A DNA stretch of 64,000 nucleotides from Aeromonas sp. RU39B (GTDB lineage Bacteria > Pseudomonadota > Gammaproteobacteria > Enterobacterales > Aeromonadaceae), in NCBI RefSeq assembly GCF_900156095.1, contig NZ_FTMJ01000009.1, positions 62,001 to 126,000 on the forward strand, read 5' to 3'. Shown in pieces: positions 38,139-47,859 of the stretch (the first letter of the stretch is position 1; each line of letters opens with the position of its first letter). The notes under the pieces are model-generated. The model searched no databases, was not told where the DNA came from, and worked only from the letters and a program-made list of their open reading frames with translations. The position numbers and the translations under genes are program-made.

Positions 38139-39991
38139 GTTGCTTCCTTGTGGTCTTGAGGATTCTCGCTGTCCCAGGCATGGGTGCGAATGCGGGCCTG
38201 CTCCTCTTCGTCATCCTGCAGCAGGTCGGCCAGGATGTCGCGATATTGCAGGCTCTTGTTGATATAGGTGTGCTCGTCATCGAGATATTGGGTCTGCTCA
38301 TGCAGCAGCCGGTTGTCGTGACGTTTGAAAGTCTGCCCAGCCCGCCAGGCCTGATTGGCCCGAAAGCCGAGCTGAGTTAGCGCTTCGACGCCAAGATCCA
38401 CGGCCGAGCCCAAGGTTTCACGAAACACCCGATCCACGCCGTGACGCAGAATCTCGTGGGCATGGGGGCGATCCTGCGCTCGCGCCAGGATTTTCAGGTG
38501 CGGGAAGTGTTTACGTACGGTCTCGATAATGCTGACGGCGGTGGCCGGGTCATTGACAGCCAGTACCAGCAATCTGGCCTGATGGGCGCCGGCGGCATGC
38601 AGCAGGTCGAGCCGGCTGGCATCGCCATAAAAGACCTGATAGCCGAATTTGCGCAGCATCTCGATCTGGCTCGGGTCCTGCTCGAGGATGGTGGTGCCGA
38701 TGCCGTGGCCGTGCAGCAGACGGCCGACGATTTGGCCGAAGCGGCCGAAACCGGCGATCAGCACCGGGTTGGCTACCGGCTCGGGTGGTACTTCATCGGT
38801 CACGTTTTGCGGCCGATAGTCATAGCGCGGCTGGATCAGCCGGTCGTTGGCAATCAGCAGCAGTGGCGTCAGTGCCATCGACAGGGTGACCACCAAGGTC
38901 AGCAGCGCCGTGGTGGCGTCGCTAAGCACGCCGGTCTGGCCGGCAAACGAAAACAGCACGAAAGCAAACTCACCGCCTTGCGCCAGTGCCAGCGCGAAGG
39001 TCCAGTTCTGGCTCGGGCTCATGCGCAGCAGCTTGCCCAGCCCCATCAGCACGCCCCACTTGGTGAGCATCAGCCCGATCACCAGTGCCGGAATGAGCAG
39101 TGGATGGTCGGCAAACAGATGAAAGTTGATGCCGGCGCCGACCGACATAAAGAACAGGCCGAGCAGCAACCCCTTGAACGGTTCGATGTCCGCTTCCAGC
39201 TCATGGCGATATTCACTGTCGGCCAGCACCACACCGGCCAGGAAAGAGCCGAGTGCCGGTGACAGTCCCACCGACTCCATCAACACCGCAATCCCGACCA
39301 CCAGCAGTAGGGCGGCGGCGACAAAGATCTCGCGCATGTGGGCCTGGGCGATGGCGCGGAAAATCGGCCGCATCACATAGTGGCCGCCGAGCACGATACC
39401 GCTGATGGCGGCGGCTACCACCACCCCTTGTTGCCAGCCGCTCAGGCCTGTGTTGGCAGCTAATTCCGCCGGTTGCAGGGCCAGCAGGGGAAGCAGCGCC
39501 AGAATGGGGATCACGGCGATGTCTTGCAGCAGCAGCACGGCAAAGGCGCTGCGACCGCTTTCGCTCTGCATCTGGCGGCGCTCCTGCAAGCTCTGCAGCA
39601 CAATGGCGGTCGAAGAGAGGGCCAGGATCAGGCCAATGGCGATGCTCTCCTGCCAGGGCAGGGTGCAGAGCCGGCCAAACAGGGTCAGCAATCCTGTGGT
39701 CAGCAGCAGTTGCAGGCCACCGGTGCCGAGAATCGGCCCTTTCAGCTGCCACAGCAGCGCCGGTTTGAGTTCGAGGCCGACCAGAAACAGCATCAGCACC
39801 ACGCCAAATTCGGCAAAGTGCATCACATCTTTCTGCTCACCCACCAGACCGAGCAGATAGGGGCCAATCAGAATTCCTGCCAACAGATAGCCCAGCACCG
39901 AGCCCAGCCCGAGCCGCTTGGCCAGTGGCACGCCAATCACTGCGGCAGCCAGATAGATAAGGGCATCTTGCAGCATACTGCCGTGTTCCAT
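38135..39991 (-). CDS. kefB: Glutathione-regulated potassium-efflux antiporter KefB
   Basis: KefB exports K+ in exchange for protons when glutathione adducts form, acidifying the cytoplasm to protect against electrophiles. The 618-residue protein (E. coli 601) has about 12 transmembrane helices of the CPA2 type (GYLLAGILIGPYLLG; FLVGLELKP; GSFLAGVVLADSEYRHELE). An RCK_N/KTN domain from about residue 410 has the nucleotide motif VLIAGFGRFGQIVG. The ATG at 39991 overlaps the kefG stop (ATGA). KefG upstream is the usual activating partner, so KefB is preferred over KefC. Confidence 0.93.
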   Translation of the reverse strand: MEHGSMLQDALIYLAAAVIGVPLAKRLGLGSVLGYLLAGILIGPYLLGLVGEQKDVMHFAEFGVVLMLFLVGLELKPALLWQLKGPILGTGGLQLLLTTGLLTLFGRLCTLPWQESIAIGLILALSSTAIVLQSLQERRQMQSESGRSAFAVLLLQDIAVIPILALLPLLALQPAELAANTGLSGWQQGVVVAAAISGIVLGGHYVMRPIFRAIAQAHMREIFVAAALLLVVGIAVLMESVGLSPALGSFLAGVVLADSEYRHELEADIEPFKGLLLGLFFMSVGAGINFHLFADHPLLIPALVIGLMLTKWGVLMGLGKLLRMSPSQNWTFALALAQGGEFAFVLFSFAGQTGVLSDATTALLTLVVTLSMALTPLLLIANDRLIQPRYDYRPQNVTDEVPPEPVANPVLIAGFGRFGQIVGRLLHGHGIGTTILEQDPSQIEMLRKFGYQVFYGDASRLDLLHAAGAHQARLLVLAVNDPATAVSIIETVRKHFPHLKILARAQDRPHAHEILRHGVDRVFRETLGSAVDLGVEALTQLGFRANQAWRAGQTFKRHDNRLLHEQTQYLDDEHTYINKSLQYRDILADLLQDDEEEQARIRTHAWDSENPQDHKEAT

Positions 39992-40587
39992 CAGCACTCC
40001 TCCAGCAGTTCACGCAAATAGGTCACCTCGGCCAGCCGCTGGGTCGGTAACCGGTCATCACGCAGGGCTTCAAGCAGACGACGATACTCGCGTCCGACCT
40101 GATCGACATCGATGTTGTCGTGGCTGGCATCAAATGAGTGCATCACAAACGGCGGCAGCCAGGTCATGCCGCACAACGACGCGGTCTGTCTGTATGGCAG
40201 CAGATAATCGATGGTGGGATGACGGTTATAGCCCTCCGGAGTATAGGATTGCGCCGTTCCGCCGGTGGTGATGGCCGATAGCCACTGCTTGCCCTGCAAT
40301 GCCGTGGCCTCTTCGCCATAGGCGTAGCCATATTGCAGCACCATATCGCACCACTCCTTGAGCAGGGCTGGCGCCGAAAACCAGTAGAAAGGGTGCTGGA
40401 AGACAATGATATCGTGTGCGGCCAGCTGTGCCTGCTCGCGGGCGGCGTCGATCATCTGGTCCGGATAAAGCTGGTAGAGGTCGTGCAGTGTCACGCCCGG
40501 CATACCGTCGATCGCCTTGAGCAGGCTGCGGTTGGCGCGCGATTGTTGCAGTGCCGGGTGAGCAAACAGCACCAGAATTCGTTTCAT
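39991..40587 (-). CDS. kefG: KefB ancillary quinone-reductase-like protein KefG
   Basis: KefG is a flavodoxin-fold protein required for full activity of KefB. The 198-residue product has VLFAHPALQQSRANRSLL at the N-terminus, the flavin site FQHPFYWFSAPALLKEWCD, and TTGGTAQSYTPEGYN. GAGGAG precedes the ATG at 40587. The four-base overlap with kefB supports translational coupling. E. coli KefG is about 183 residues; the extra residues are mainly C-terminal. Confidence 0.92.
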   Translation of the reverse strand: MKRILVLFAHPALQQSRANRSLLKAIDGMPGVTLHDLYQLYPDQMIDAAREQAQLAAHDIIVFQHPFYWFSAPALLKEWCDMVLQYGYAYGEEATALQGKQWLSAITTGGTAQSYTPEGYNRHPTIDYLLPYRQTASLCGMTWLPPFVMHSFDASHDNIDVDQVGREYRRLLEALRDDRLPTQRLAEVTYLRELLEEC

Positions 40588-40727
40588 CGGGCTCCTCGGA
40601 GGATGCACGGCAGAGTGAACGCATTGTTACTGGAGTGTGGCCTGCGCGTCCAGCCCGGAGCGACATCTGCTTGACCGTAGGCGGGGGCGTGGGGTTACCA
40701 TGACCTTCCATTTACAGGAGATTGCCC

Positions 40728-41093
40728 GTGTTTGATCATGCTGCCCGCCGCCATGCCCCGCGCTGGATACCCTTGTGGTGTCTGCTGCTGGTCATGATGT
40801 CGTTTGGCAGCCAGACGGCGGGTGAACTCTGTGCGCTGACCCAGCATTGTAGCCGTGCCGAGCGGACGCTGGAGAAGGCGTTGCCCTGTTTCAGCTTTGC
40901 CGCCGTGTTGGCCACGGCGTTAGTCAGTGAAACCGTGTTAACGGTCGCCCAGCAGGCGCTGGCCGCTCCGGTCTTTAGTGAGCCTCTGCTGTTTGTGCCG
41001 GGGGCCCCGATTGAGCGCATCGAGCGTCCTCCCACTGAGGTGGCGATCCGCTGCGGTGTGCTCCCTATTCCATGTGAGGCACACCTGGCTTAA
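40728..41093 (+). CDS. Small membrane or exported protein of unknown function
   Basis: I do not recognise it. The 121-residue product begins at a GTG (40728) seven bases after AGGAG; a TTG at 40722 is too close to that site. It has a hydrophobic segment near residues 15-30 (WIPLWCLLLVMMSFGS) and a second around 50-72. Four cysteines in the exported part (GELCALTQHCS, LPCFSF, IRCGVLPIPC) could form disulfides. A short hairpin terminator follows. The gene stands alone between kefG (divergent) and the oligopeptidase gene. Confidence 0.6.
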   Translation: MFDHAARRHAPRWIPLWCLLLVMMSFGSQTAGELCALTQHCSRAERTLEKALPCFSFAAVLATALVSETVLTVAQQALAAPVFSEPLLFVPGAPIERIERPPTEVAIRCGVLPIPCEAHLA

Positions 41094-41113
41094 CCGGCAC
41101 ACCGCAGTCATCG

Positions 41114-41137
41114 ACCGTCCTTGAGGCGGTTTTTTTA
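41114..41137 (+). terminator. Terminator after the small membrane protein gene
   Basis: ACCGTC (41114-41119) pairs with GGCGGT (41125-41130), one G-T pair, and is followed by T7. Confidence 0.7.
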
Positions 41138-41255
41138 TCACTGCTTGACGCAATGTCTTGTCAGACAAGGAGTTAAGGGGCAGATTGATGCCGCATTAAG
41201 TGTGGTTTGCCCGCTCTTTATCGGCGGCAATCCTGAACATCGGCAAGGATGCGAT

Positions 41256-43379
41256 ATGCTGATAACACCTTTCTGGTTGCTGTTGCTTGCGTTGGTGAGT
41301 GCGGCAGCCCCAGCCGCGAGTGACGCTACCATGACCCAGCCCCAGCCACCCCAGGCCGCCCGTCATCCCCATGTTCTGGAAATGCACGGCGATCGGCGCA
41401 TCGACAACTACTACTGGCTGCGTGACGACCAGCGCCAGGACCCGGCTGTTCTTGACTATCTCAACGCCGAGAATGCTTACACCGATGCCGTGCTGGCGCC
41501 GCAAAAAGCGCTGCGCGAAACCCTCTATCAGGAGATGGTGGCGCGCATCCCGCAGCAGGATGAGTCGGTGCCGTATGTGAAGAACGGCTATCGCTACCAA
41601 ACCCGGTACGAGCCGGGTAAAGAGTACCCCATTTACAGCCGCCAGGCCGTGGCAGGCCAGAGCGAGCCTGTGGTGCTGCTCGATGGTAACCAGCGCGCCG
41701 AAGGGCATGACTACTACTCGGTGGGCGCGCTTGAGGTGAGCCGCGACAACCGGCTGCTGGCGGTTTCGGAAGATCTGCTGTCACGCCGCCAATATCAGGT
41801 TCAGTTCCGTGACCTGCAAAGCGGCCAGTGGCTGAGCGACACCATCGAGAACACCTCGGGCAACATTGTGTGGGCTGGCGATAACAAGACCCTGTTCTAT
41901 GTGCGCAAGCACCCGCAGACTCTGCTGCCCTATCAGGTCTATCGCCATCAGTTGGGCAGTGACCCGGCCAAGGATCAGCTGGTCTATGAGGAGAAGGATG
42001 ACACCTTCTACGTGAGTCTCTATCCGACCACGTCCGAGGCCTTTATCGTCATCAGCGTGTCGAGCACCACCACCAGCGAAGCGCTCCTGCTCGATCCGCT
42101 TCATCCCGAGCAGCCGCCGCGCGTGTTCCTGCCGCGGCGGGTCAATCACGAGTACACCCTCGATCACTATCGCGACGACTTCTATGTGCGTTCCAACCGC
42201 GAGGGGAAGAACTTCGGCTTGTACGAAACCCGTGAAGGCTCCGAAGTGCGCTGGAAGACAGTGGTGGCGCCGCAACCGACCACCTTGCTCGAGAGCTTTG
42301 TGCTGCTGCGTGACTGGCTGGTGGTGGAAGAGCGTGAAGGTGGCCTGACCCGGCTGCGCCAGATCCGCTGGAAAGATGGCGAGCAGAAAGCTATTGCCTT
42401 CGACGATCCCACCTACGTCACCTGGCTGGGCTACAACCCGGAGCCCGAGACCGATCAGCTGCGCTATGGCTACTCATCGCTGACCACGCCAACCTCGACC
42501 TATGAACTGAACCTCGACAGCGGCGAGCGCACGTTACTCAAACAGCAGCCGGTGGCTGGATTCCACAGCGAAGATTACGCCAGTGCCCGCCTCTGGGTGA
42601 CGGCGCGCGATGGTGTCAAGGTGCCGGTGTCGCTGGTGTGGCGCAAAGACAAGTTCAAGCAGGACGGCAGCAATCCGCTGCTGGTTTATGGCTATGGATC
42701 TTACGGCTCGAGCATGGACCCGGATTTCGGCAGTGCCCGCCTGAGCCTGCTTGATCGCGGTTTTGTCTATGCCATCGCCCACATTCGCGGTGGTGAAGAG
42801 CTGGGCCGTGACTGGTATGAACAGGGCAAGCTGCTCAACAAGAAGAACACCTTCACCGACTTTATCGACGTGACCCGGGCGCTGGTGGCGCAAAAATTTG
42901 CGGCGCCGGATCAGGTGTATGCCATGGGCGGCAGCGCGGGCGGGTTGTTGATGGGGGTCGTTATCAACGAAGCGCCCGAGCTTTATCGCGGTGTGGTGGC
43001 TCAGGTGCCGTTTGTTGATGTGCTGACCACCATGCTCGATGAGTCGATTCCGCTCACCACTGGCGAGTATGACGAGTGGGGCAATCCGAACGAGCAGGAC
43101 TATTACGACTATATGAAGTCCTACAGTCCGTACGATCAGGTCAAGGCGCAGGCTTACCCCAATCTGCTGGTGACCACCGGGCTGCACGACTCCCAGGTGC
43201 AATATTGGGAGCCGGCCAAGTGGGTCGCCAAATTGCGGGAGTTGAAGACCGATCACAATGAACTGCTGCTCTATACCGACATGGAGTCGGGCCACGGTGG
43301 CAAGTCGGGGCGCTTCAAGGCCTACGAGGACATAGCCCTCGAGTTTGCCTTTCTGCTGCAACTGGCCGGTGCGAAATAA
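41256..43379 (+). CDS. ptrB: Oligopeptidase B-type S9 serine peptidase with signal peptide
   Basis: Cleaves short peptides, typically after Arg/Lys. The 707-residue protein has a seven-bladed propeller domain followed by an alpha/beta-hydrolase domain. The catalytic triad is visible: Ser in GGSAGG, Asp in [12 protein letters not shown] and His in GHGGKSG. The prolyl-oligopeptidase signature [20 protein letters not shown] is present. E. coli PtrB (686) is cytoplasmic, but here the ATG at 41256, preceded by AAGGA, opens a clear signal peptide ([20 protein letters not shown]). The enzyme should therefore be periplasmic or secreted. It is monocistronic with a downstream terminator. Confidence 0.9.
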   Translation: MLITPFWLLLLALVSAAAPAASDATMTQPQPPQAARHPHVLEMHGDRRIDNYYWLRDDQRQDPAVLDYLNAENAYTDAVLAPQKALRETLYQEMVARIPQQDESVPYVKNGYRYQTRYEPGKEYPIYSRQAVAGQSEPVVLLDGNQRAEGHDYYSVGALEVSRDNRLLAVSEDLLSRRQYQVQFRDLQSGQWLSDTIENTSGNIVWAGDNKTLFYVRKHPQTLLPYQVYRHQLGSDPAKDQLVYEEKDDTFYVSLYPTTSEAFIVISVSSTTTSEALLLDPLHPEQPPRVFLPRRVNHEYTLDHYRDDFYVRSNREGKNFGLYETREGSEVRWKTVVAPQPTTLLESFVLLRDWLVVEEREGGLTRLRQIRWKDGEQKAIAFDDPTYVTWLGYNPEPETDQLRYGYSSLTTPTSTYELNLDSGERTLLKQQPVAGFHSEDYASARLWVTARDGVKVPVSLVWRKDKFKQDGSNPLLVYGYGSYGSSMDPDFGSARLSLLDRGFVYAIAHIRGGEELGRDWYEQGKLLNKKNTFTDFIDVTRALVAQKFAAPDQVYAMGGSAGGLLMGVVINEAPELYRGVVAQVPFVDVLTTMLDESIPLTTGEYDEWGNPNEQDYYDYMKSYSPYDQVKAQAYPNLLVTTGLHDSQVQYWEPAKWVAKLRELKTDHNELLLYTDMESGHGGKSGRFKAYEDIALEFAFLLQLAGAK

Positions 43380-43396
43380 TCTGGCCAGCCACAAGG

Positions 43397-43427
43397 AAAG
43401 AGCGCCTGATGGCGCTCTTTCTTATTT
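43397..43427 (+). terminator. Terminator after ptrB
   Basis: AAAGAGCGCC (43397-43406) and GGCGCTCTTT (43411-43420), loop TGAT, followed by CTTATTTT. A 10-bp perfect stem between convergent genes. Confidence 0.85.
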
Positions 43428-43439
43428 TGAAACAAAAAC

Positions 43440-43787
43440 TTATACCGCTGCGATCAGCTGCACTTCCACCTGATAATCACGGTGGGCCAGCTGCGCCTGT
43501 ACGCAGGCTCGCACCGGGGCGTAGCCCACTGGCAGCCAGGCATCCCACAGCGCATTAAAGGTGGCGATAGCGCCGATATCCTTGAGATAGATAGTGGCCA
43601 TCAAAATCTTGTCGACACCGGAGCCATGCGCCTCGAGTTGGCGCTGCAGGCTGGCGAGCACCTCGCCGGTCTGGGTGGCGAGATCAGCCTCAAGCGTGGC
43701 GGGCACTTCCACCACATAGAGGGTGCCGTTGTGGATGACCACGTCAGACCAACGGGCGGTAGTGCCAATGCGGGTGATCGGGGACAT
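43440..43787 (-). CDS. RidA family protein
   Basis: RidA-type proteins hydrolyse reactive enamine/imine intermediates; other subfamilies have related but unknown substrates. The 115-residue product has the trimeric YjgF/RidA fold, with the conserved Arg in APVRACVQAQLA and Glu in QVEVQLIAAV. The N-terminal part (ITRIGTTARWSDVVIHNGTL) places it in one of the YoaB/YjgH-like subgroups rather than canonical RidA. It follows tusA by 15 bases on the same strand. Confidence 0.88.
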   Translation of the reverse strand: MSPITRIGTTARWSDVVIHNGTLYVVEVPATLEADLATQTGEVLASLQRQLEAHGSGVDKILMATIYLKDIGAIATFNALWDAWLPVGYAPVRACVQAQLAHRDYQVEVQLIAAV

Positions 43788-43802
43788 GCAAACTCCTTGG
43801 AA

Positions 43803-44048
43803 TTACAGACCCTTGCGGATCAGGTAGCGATATGGCGCCGTTTCAGTCTCGCTGGCCAGCAGTGTGTGGTCCATGAAGCGGCAGAAGCTGGGAATGTCGC
43901 GGGTGGTCGACGGGTCATCAGCCTGGATCAACAGAGTTTCCCCATCATCCATGGTCCGAATCCTCTTGCGCACCATCATCACCGGTTCGGGGCAGCGTAG
44001 CCCGACGGCGTCCAGCTGATAGGTGGCATTGCAGAATAAATCACTCAT
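43803..44048 (-). CDS. tusA: Sulfur carrier protein TusA
   Basis: TusA accepts sulfur from IscS as a persulfide and passes it on for 2-thiouridine synthesis in tRNA. The 81-residue protein equals E. coli TusA in size and has the active-site motif [13 protein letters not shown] with catalytic Cys. The ATG at 44048 gives [20 protein letters not shown]; an upstream in-frame start would add 7 residues. It is the first gene of a probable tusA-ridA pair. Confidence 0.95.
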   Translation of the reverse strand: MSDLFCNATYQLDAVGLRCPEPVMMVRKRIRTMDDGETLLIQADDPSTTRDIPSFCRFMDHTLLASETETAPYRYLIRKGL

Positions 44049-44219
44049 TACATTAGAACCCCTGACCAATTCGGCTGGTCATGATACTCGCGACTAAAAA
44101 ACAATCAAACCCGAACACCGATCTTCAGCAGATATGACCGAATTTTGTTCATCGCCTTTCACCTTGGGCCGGGTTGGGTAATATAAAAATTGACCCATAT
44201 TCAACAAGGAGGTGTGAAT

Positions 44220-44408
44220 ATGATCCAGTCCTACGACAGACTGAAGGTCTATGCCGCTATGGGCTTTCTCGCGTTTGCCATGATCGTGCTCGGTAACCCG
44301 ATTGGCAACAGCGGCACCTGGTTTGGTGCCATGGTAATGATCGGATTGGGGCTGTGGATTGAGCTCAGCGATTATTACGAGGATGAGGAAGAAGATCAGG
44401 AGCGTTAA
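44220..44408 (+). CDS. Small membrane protein, acidic tail
   Basis: A 62-residue protein with two hydrophobic segments (about 10-25 and 35-50) and a highly acidic C-terminus ending DYYEDEEEDQER. I do not recognise a family. The ribosome site is perfect (AAGGAGGTG, 44206-44214), and TAATAT lies about 35 bases before the start with a weak TTTCAC upstream. It is followed by a GC-rich terminator, so it is a real monocistronic unit. Confidence 0.75.
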   Translation: MIQSYDRLKVYAAMGFLAFAMIVLGNPIGNSGTWFGAMVMIGLGLWIELSDYYEDEEEDQER

Positions 44409-44416
44409 AACAGCAG

Positions 44417-44437
44417 CGGGCCCATCGGGCCCGTTTT
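44417..44437 (+). terminator. Terminator after the small acidic-tail gene
   Basis: CGGGCCC (44417-44423) and GGGCCCG (44427-44433) with loop ATC, followed by TTTT. It also faces the convergent small gene. Confidence 0.75.
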
Positions 44438-44456
44438 GCTATCAAGAGTTTTGCTA

Positions 44457-44648
44457 TCAGGAACGGGTCAGCTCGGTCGCACAGAGGTAGTAACGTAGCT
44501 CCCCCTGCACTCGGCGAATAGCCGCCAGATGGCGCTCCTGCAGATAGATTTCTCCCTCCTGATCGAGCGGGACCGTGCCCACCCCCAGGCTTTGCAGATA
44601 CTCTTCGAACAGCACCGGGCTGCCGATTTCGACAAGACTGCGTTCCAT
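44457..44648 (-). CDS. Small soluble protein of unknown function
   Basis: A 63-residue protein starting MERSLVEIGSPVLFEEYLQ. I do not recognise a family. On the minus strand AGGAGGTG stands seven bases before the ATG at 44648, a strong ribosome site. The sequence mixes acidic and hydrophobic residues and ends in LRYYLCATELTRS; it looks like a compact alpha/beta or all-alpha domain. An in-frame ATG at 44711 is less likely. It converges with the small membrane-protein gene and shares its terminator region. Confidence 0.65.
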   Translation of the reverse strand: MERSLVEIGSPVLFEEYLQSLGVGTVPLDQEGEIYLQERHLAAIRRVQGELRYYLCATELTRS

Positions 44649-44750
44649 GCCACACCTCCTGCTACACAGACGTAGAGCATAGTCCTTTATCACTCGCTTG
44701 CCATGCGACATTCCGGTAATGCTTTGCCACGGTGAGCCACAGCCTGAGGG

Positions 44751-45635
44751 TTAAAGTCCTTCGCGCGCCGTGTCCCAAAAGGCCCGCACCAGCGGATCTT
44801 CCAGCCGCTTTCTGAGCACCCCGATGCCAAGGTCGAACGGCTTGAGCGCGGGTCTGGGCTCCACAATCCGCACCTTGTCGCCCATCGGGCTGTGATCGAT
44901 CACCGCTTCGGGCACCAGACCCACGCCACAACCGAGCGCCACCATGGCCACGATCCCCTCGTTACCGGCCACTTCGGCGTAGAGGTTGGGGGAGATGCCT
45001 TTGTTGCGAAACCACTGATCAACCCGTTTGCGCGCCAGCCCCTGCTCGGAGAGGATCAGCGGTAACTGCTCCCAGTCCGGTTCGCCGGCTGGAAACCATT
45101 GAGCCAGCTGGGGGGCGCTCTTGGGGGCGATAAACACCAGAGGCACCTGGCGCAGGCTGGCAAATTCGAGCTTGGGGGGCAGCGCGTCGGGGCGGGCGGC
45201 GATGGCCAGGTCCGCCTCTTCGGCCAGCACCTTGTCCACCGCCAAGGCCGGGTCCCCGGTTTCCAGTTTGATCTCCAGTTGCGGGTGACGACGGCGAAAG
45301 CGCTCTAACAGGTCCGGCAACAGGAAGTAGCTGGCCGTGACCGAACAGAAGACCCGCAGCCGCCCTTGCAGCGGCACATCCTGATGGCGCAGCTCTTGGC
45401 GCAGATGACGCCACTCCTGCACCAAAGTGCCACCAAATTCGCGCAGCTTCTCGCCGGCCGATGTCAGGCGCACGCTGCGGTTGTCGCGCTCGAACAGCTC
45501 GCAGCCAATCTCTTGTTCGAGACGCTGGATGGCACGGCTGAGGGTTGAGGGGCTCACCGCCATGGCATCGGCGGTTTTACCGAAGTGCAGGCTGTTGGCG
45601 AGGTGAAGAAAAAGCTCCAGATGACGCAGGTCCAT
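44751..45635 (-). CDS. ilvY: LysR-type activator of ilvC, IlvY
   Basis: IlvY activates ilvC in response to acetolactate or acetohydroxybutyrate. The 294-residue protein has the LysR N-terminal helix-turn-helix (LHFGKTADAMAVSPSTLSRA with IQRLEQEIG) and an effector-binding C-terminal domain. E. coli IlvY has 297 residues and starts MDLRDLKTFLHL, similar to MDLRHLELFLHLANSLHFG here. It is divergent from ilvC with a 121-base gap, the standard arrangement. Confidence 0.95.
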   Translation of the reverse strand: MDLRHLELFLHLANSLHFGKTADAMAVSPSTLSRAIQRLEQEIGCELFERDNRSVRLTSAGEKLREFGGTLVQEWRHLRQELRHQDVPLQGRLRVFCSVTASYFLLPDLLERFRRRHPQLEIKLETGDPALAVDKVLAEEADLAIAARPDALPPKLEFASLRQVPLVFIAPKSAPQLAQWFPAGEPDWEQLPLILSEQGLARKRVDQWFRNKGISPNLYAEVAGNEGIVAMVALGCGVGLVPEAVIDHSPMGDKVRIVEPRPALKPFDLGIGVLRKRLEDPLVRAFWDTAREGL

Positions 45636-45673
45636 GTTTCATTATCCGCAACAGAACGTTCCGAATATATCAG

Positions 45674-45702
45674 TTCAAGCAATACCTGTCCCGCGCTATA
45701 GT
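45674..45702 (+). promoter_or_regulatory. Promoter of ilvC in the IlvY control region
   Basis: TTCAAG (45674-45679), 17 bases, TATAGT (45697-45702). The element CCGAATAT occurs twice in the gap (45661-45668 and 45718-45725), possibly part of the IlvY operators. Confidence 0.55.
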
Positions 45703-45756
45703 GGCTGAAATCACGCCGAATATCCGGCACGGACGATAGCGAATGGAGCACATGCC

Positions 45757-47238
45757 ATGGCCAACTATTTCAACACCCTGAACCTGCGTCAGCAGCTCGC
45801 CCAACTGGGCAAATGCCGTTTCATGAAGCGCGAGGAGTTCGCCGACGGCTGCGCCGTACTCAAGGGCAAGAAGGTGGTGATTGTCGGTTGTGGCGCTCAG
45901 GGTCTGAACCAGGGTCTCAACATGCGTGACTCCGGTCTCGACATCTCCTATGCCCTGCGCAAGGCGGCCATCGACGAGAAGCGTGCTTCCTGGAAGAAGG
46001 CGACCGACAACGGCTTCAAAGTTGGCACTTATGAAGAGCTGATCCCGACAGCCGATCTGGTGGTTAACCTGACTCCGGACAAGCAGCACTCCGACGTGGT
46101 CAAGACCGTTATGCCGCTGATGAAGCAAGGTGCTGCACTCGGTTACTCCCACGGTTTCAACGTGGTCGAGGAAGGTCAGCAAATTCGTCCGGACATCACC
46201 GTCGTCATGGTGGCACCGAAGTGCCCGGGTACCGAAGTGCGTGAAGAGTACAAGCGTGGTTTCGGTGTGCCGACCCTGATCGCCGTTCACCCGGAGAACG
46301 ATCCCAAGGGTGAAGGCATGGCGATTGCCAAGGCGTGGGCCTCTGCGACCGGTGGCGACCGTGCCGGTGTGCTCGAATCCTCTTTCGTGGCCGAAGTAAA
46401 ATCCGACCTGATGGGCGAACAGACCATCCTGTGCGGCATGCTGCAAGCCGGCTCCCTGCTCTGCTACGACAAGCTGGTGGCTGAAGGCACCGATGCCGCC
46501 TACGCCGGCAAGCTGATCCAGTTCGGTTGGGAAACCATCACCGAAGCCCTCAAGCAGGGTGGTATCACCAACATGATGGATCGCCTCTCCAACCCGGCCA
46601 AGCTGCGTGCCTTCGAGCTCTCCGAGCAACTGAAGGGTCTGCTGCGTCCGCTGTTCGAGAAGCACATGGATGACATCATCTCCGGCGCGTTCTCTGGCGG
46701 CATGATGGCCGACTGGGCTGAAGATGACGTGAAGCTGCTGACCTGGCGCGCCGAAACTGGCAAGAGTGCGTTTGAAAACGCGCCGGTCTTTGAAGGCAAG
46801 ATTGCCGAGCAAGACTACTTCGATCAGGGCGTGGTGATGGTTGCCATGGTCAAGGCCGGTGTTGAGCTGGCGTTTGAAACCATGGTCGCTAGCGGCATCT
46901 ACGAAGAGTCCGCTTACTACGAATCGCTGCACGAGCTGCCGCTGATTGCCAACACCGTGGCCCGTAAGCGCCTGTACGAAATGAACGTGGTGATCTCCGA
47001 TACCGCCGAGTACGGTAACTACCTGTTCTCCTTCGCTGCCGAGCCGTTGCTGCGCGAGAAGTTCATGCCGACTCTGCAAGCTGGCGATCTGGGCAAGCCG
47101 GCCACCGCCAGCAATGCCGTGGATAACGCCGCACTGGTCAGCGTTAACGAAGCCATCCGCAACCACCCGATCGAGCAGATCGGCCAGTTGCTGCGTGGCT
47201 ATATGACCGACATGAAGCGCATCGCCGTGGGTGACTAA
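45757..47238 (+). CDS. ilvC: Ketol-acid reductoisomerase (class II)
   Basis: IlvC converts acetolactate or acetohydroxybutyrate to the dihydroxy acids of valine and isoleucine synthesis with NADPH and Mg2+. The 493-residue enzyme is the long class II form (E. coli 491). It has [20 protein letters not shown] at the nucleotide site, metal-binding Asp/Glu in [11 protein letters not shown] and the duplicated knotted C-terminal domain. A GGAG ribosome site precedes the ATG at 45757; a nearby ATG at 45752 is out of frame. Terminator follows. Confidence 0.98.
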   Translation: MANYFNTLNLRQQLAQLGKCRFMKREEFADGCAVLKGKKVVIVGCGAQGLNQGLNMRDSGLDISYALRKAAIDEKRASWKKATDNGFKVGTYEELIPTADLVVNLTPDKQHSDVVKTVMPLMKQGAALGYSHGFNVVEEGQQIRPDITVVMVAPKCPGTEVREEYKRGFGVPTLIAVHPENDPKGEGMAIAKAWASATGGDRAGVLESSFVAEVKSDLMGEQTILCGMLQAGSLLCYDKLVAEGTDAAYAGKLIQFGWETITEALKQGGITNMMDRLSNPAKLRAFELSEQLKGLLRPLFEKHMDDIISGAFSGGMMADWAEDDVKLLTWRAETGKSAFENAPVFEGKIAEQDYFDQGVVMVAMVKAGVELAFETMVASGIYEESAYYESLHELPLIANTVARKRLYEMNVVISDTAEYGNYLFSFAAEPLLREKFMPTLQAGDLGKPATASNAVDNAALVSVNEAIRNHPIEQIGQLLRGYMTDMKRIAVGD

Positions 47239-47254
47239 TCACGGGTTGTGCATC

Positions 47255-47279
47255 AGGGGAGCTGCGGCTCCCCTTTTTC
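47255..47279 (+). terminator. Terminator of ilvC
   Basis: AGGGGAGC (47255-47262) and GCTCCCCT (47267-47274) with loop TGCG, followed by TTTTC. Its tail overlaps the stop of the convergent acetyltransferase gene. Confidence 0.85.
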
Positions 47280-47715
47280 ATGCCTGTGGATTGCCGGAGC
47301 GAATGAAGGAGTAGCGCAGCAGATCATCGCGCTGTTGCCAGCCTAGATGTTGCCAGAAGGCGATGGCGCCGTGGTTGTCGACCAGCACGTCGAGGTGGCT
47401 CTTGTCTATTCCCTCACGGGCCAGCGCGGCCAGCACCCGCTCCACCAACTGGCGAGCCAACCCCTGACCACGGTGTGCCGGCAAGACCAGCAGATGTTGC
47501 AGATAGCCGCGTCGCCCGTCATGGCCGGCCATCAGGCAACCGACGATGTGACCCCCCTGCTCGGCCACAACGCTGAGGCCGGGGTTGCGCAGCAGATAGC
47601 GAGCGGTGGCATCGAGATTGTCGGCATCGCGCACGACGACGCCCGGGGTCTGTTCCATCAGACTGAGCAGGGCACTGTGGTCGGCCAGGGTCATCGGCCG
47701 TAACTGGTAGGACAT
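47278..47715 (-). CDS. GNAT family N-acetyltransferase
   Basis: A 145-residue GNAT protein with the acetyl-CoA site LQHLLVLPAHRGQGLARQLV (R/Q-x-x-G-x-G/A) and a C-terminal region LDVLVDNHGAIAFWQHLGW typical of small-molecule or protein acetyltransferases. The substrate is unknown. The ATG at 47715 gives MSYQLRPMTLADHSALLSLM; AGGGAG precedes it on the minus strand. Upstream in-frame starts would add unrelated residues. Confidence 0.85.
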   Translation of the reverse strand: MSYQLRPMTLADHSALLSLMEQTPGVVVRDADNLDATARYLLRNPGLSVVAEQGGHIVGCLMAGHDGRRGYLQHLLVLPAHRGQGLARQLVERVLAALAREGIDKSHLDVLVDNHGAIAFWQHLGWQQRDDLLRYSFIRSGNPQA

Positions 47716-47859
47716 GGTGAACTCTCCCTGTGGTTTTGCCTCTTGTAACACGGCCTCGGTCGGCCCTCCAGACCAGATGTGGCATAGCTTTGCCACTTTT
47801 TTGCAAGACAGCCGAGCGGGCATGGCCTATGCTGGGCGTTTTTTCGGCGGAGTCGTCTT

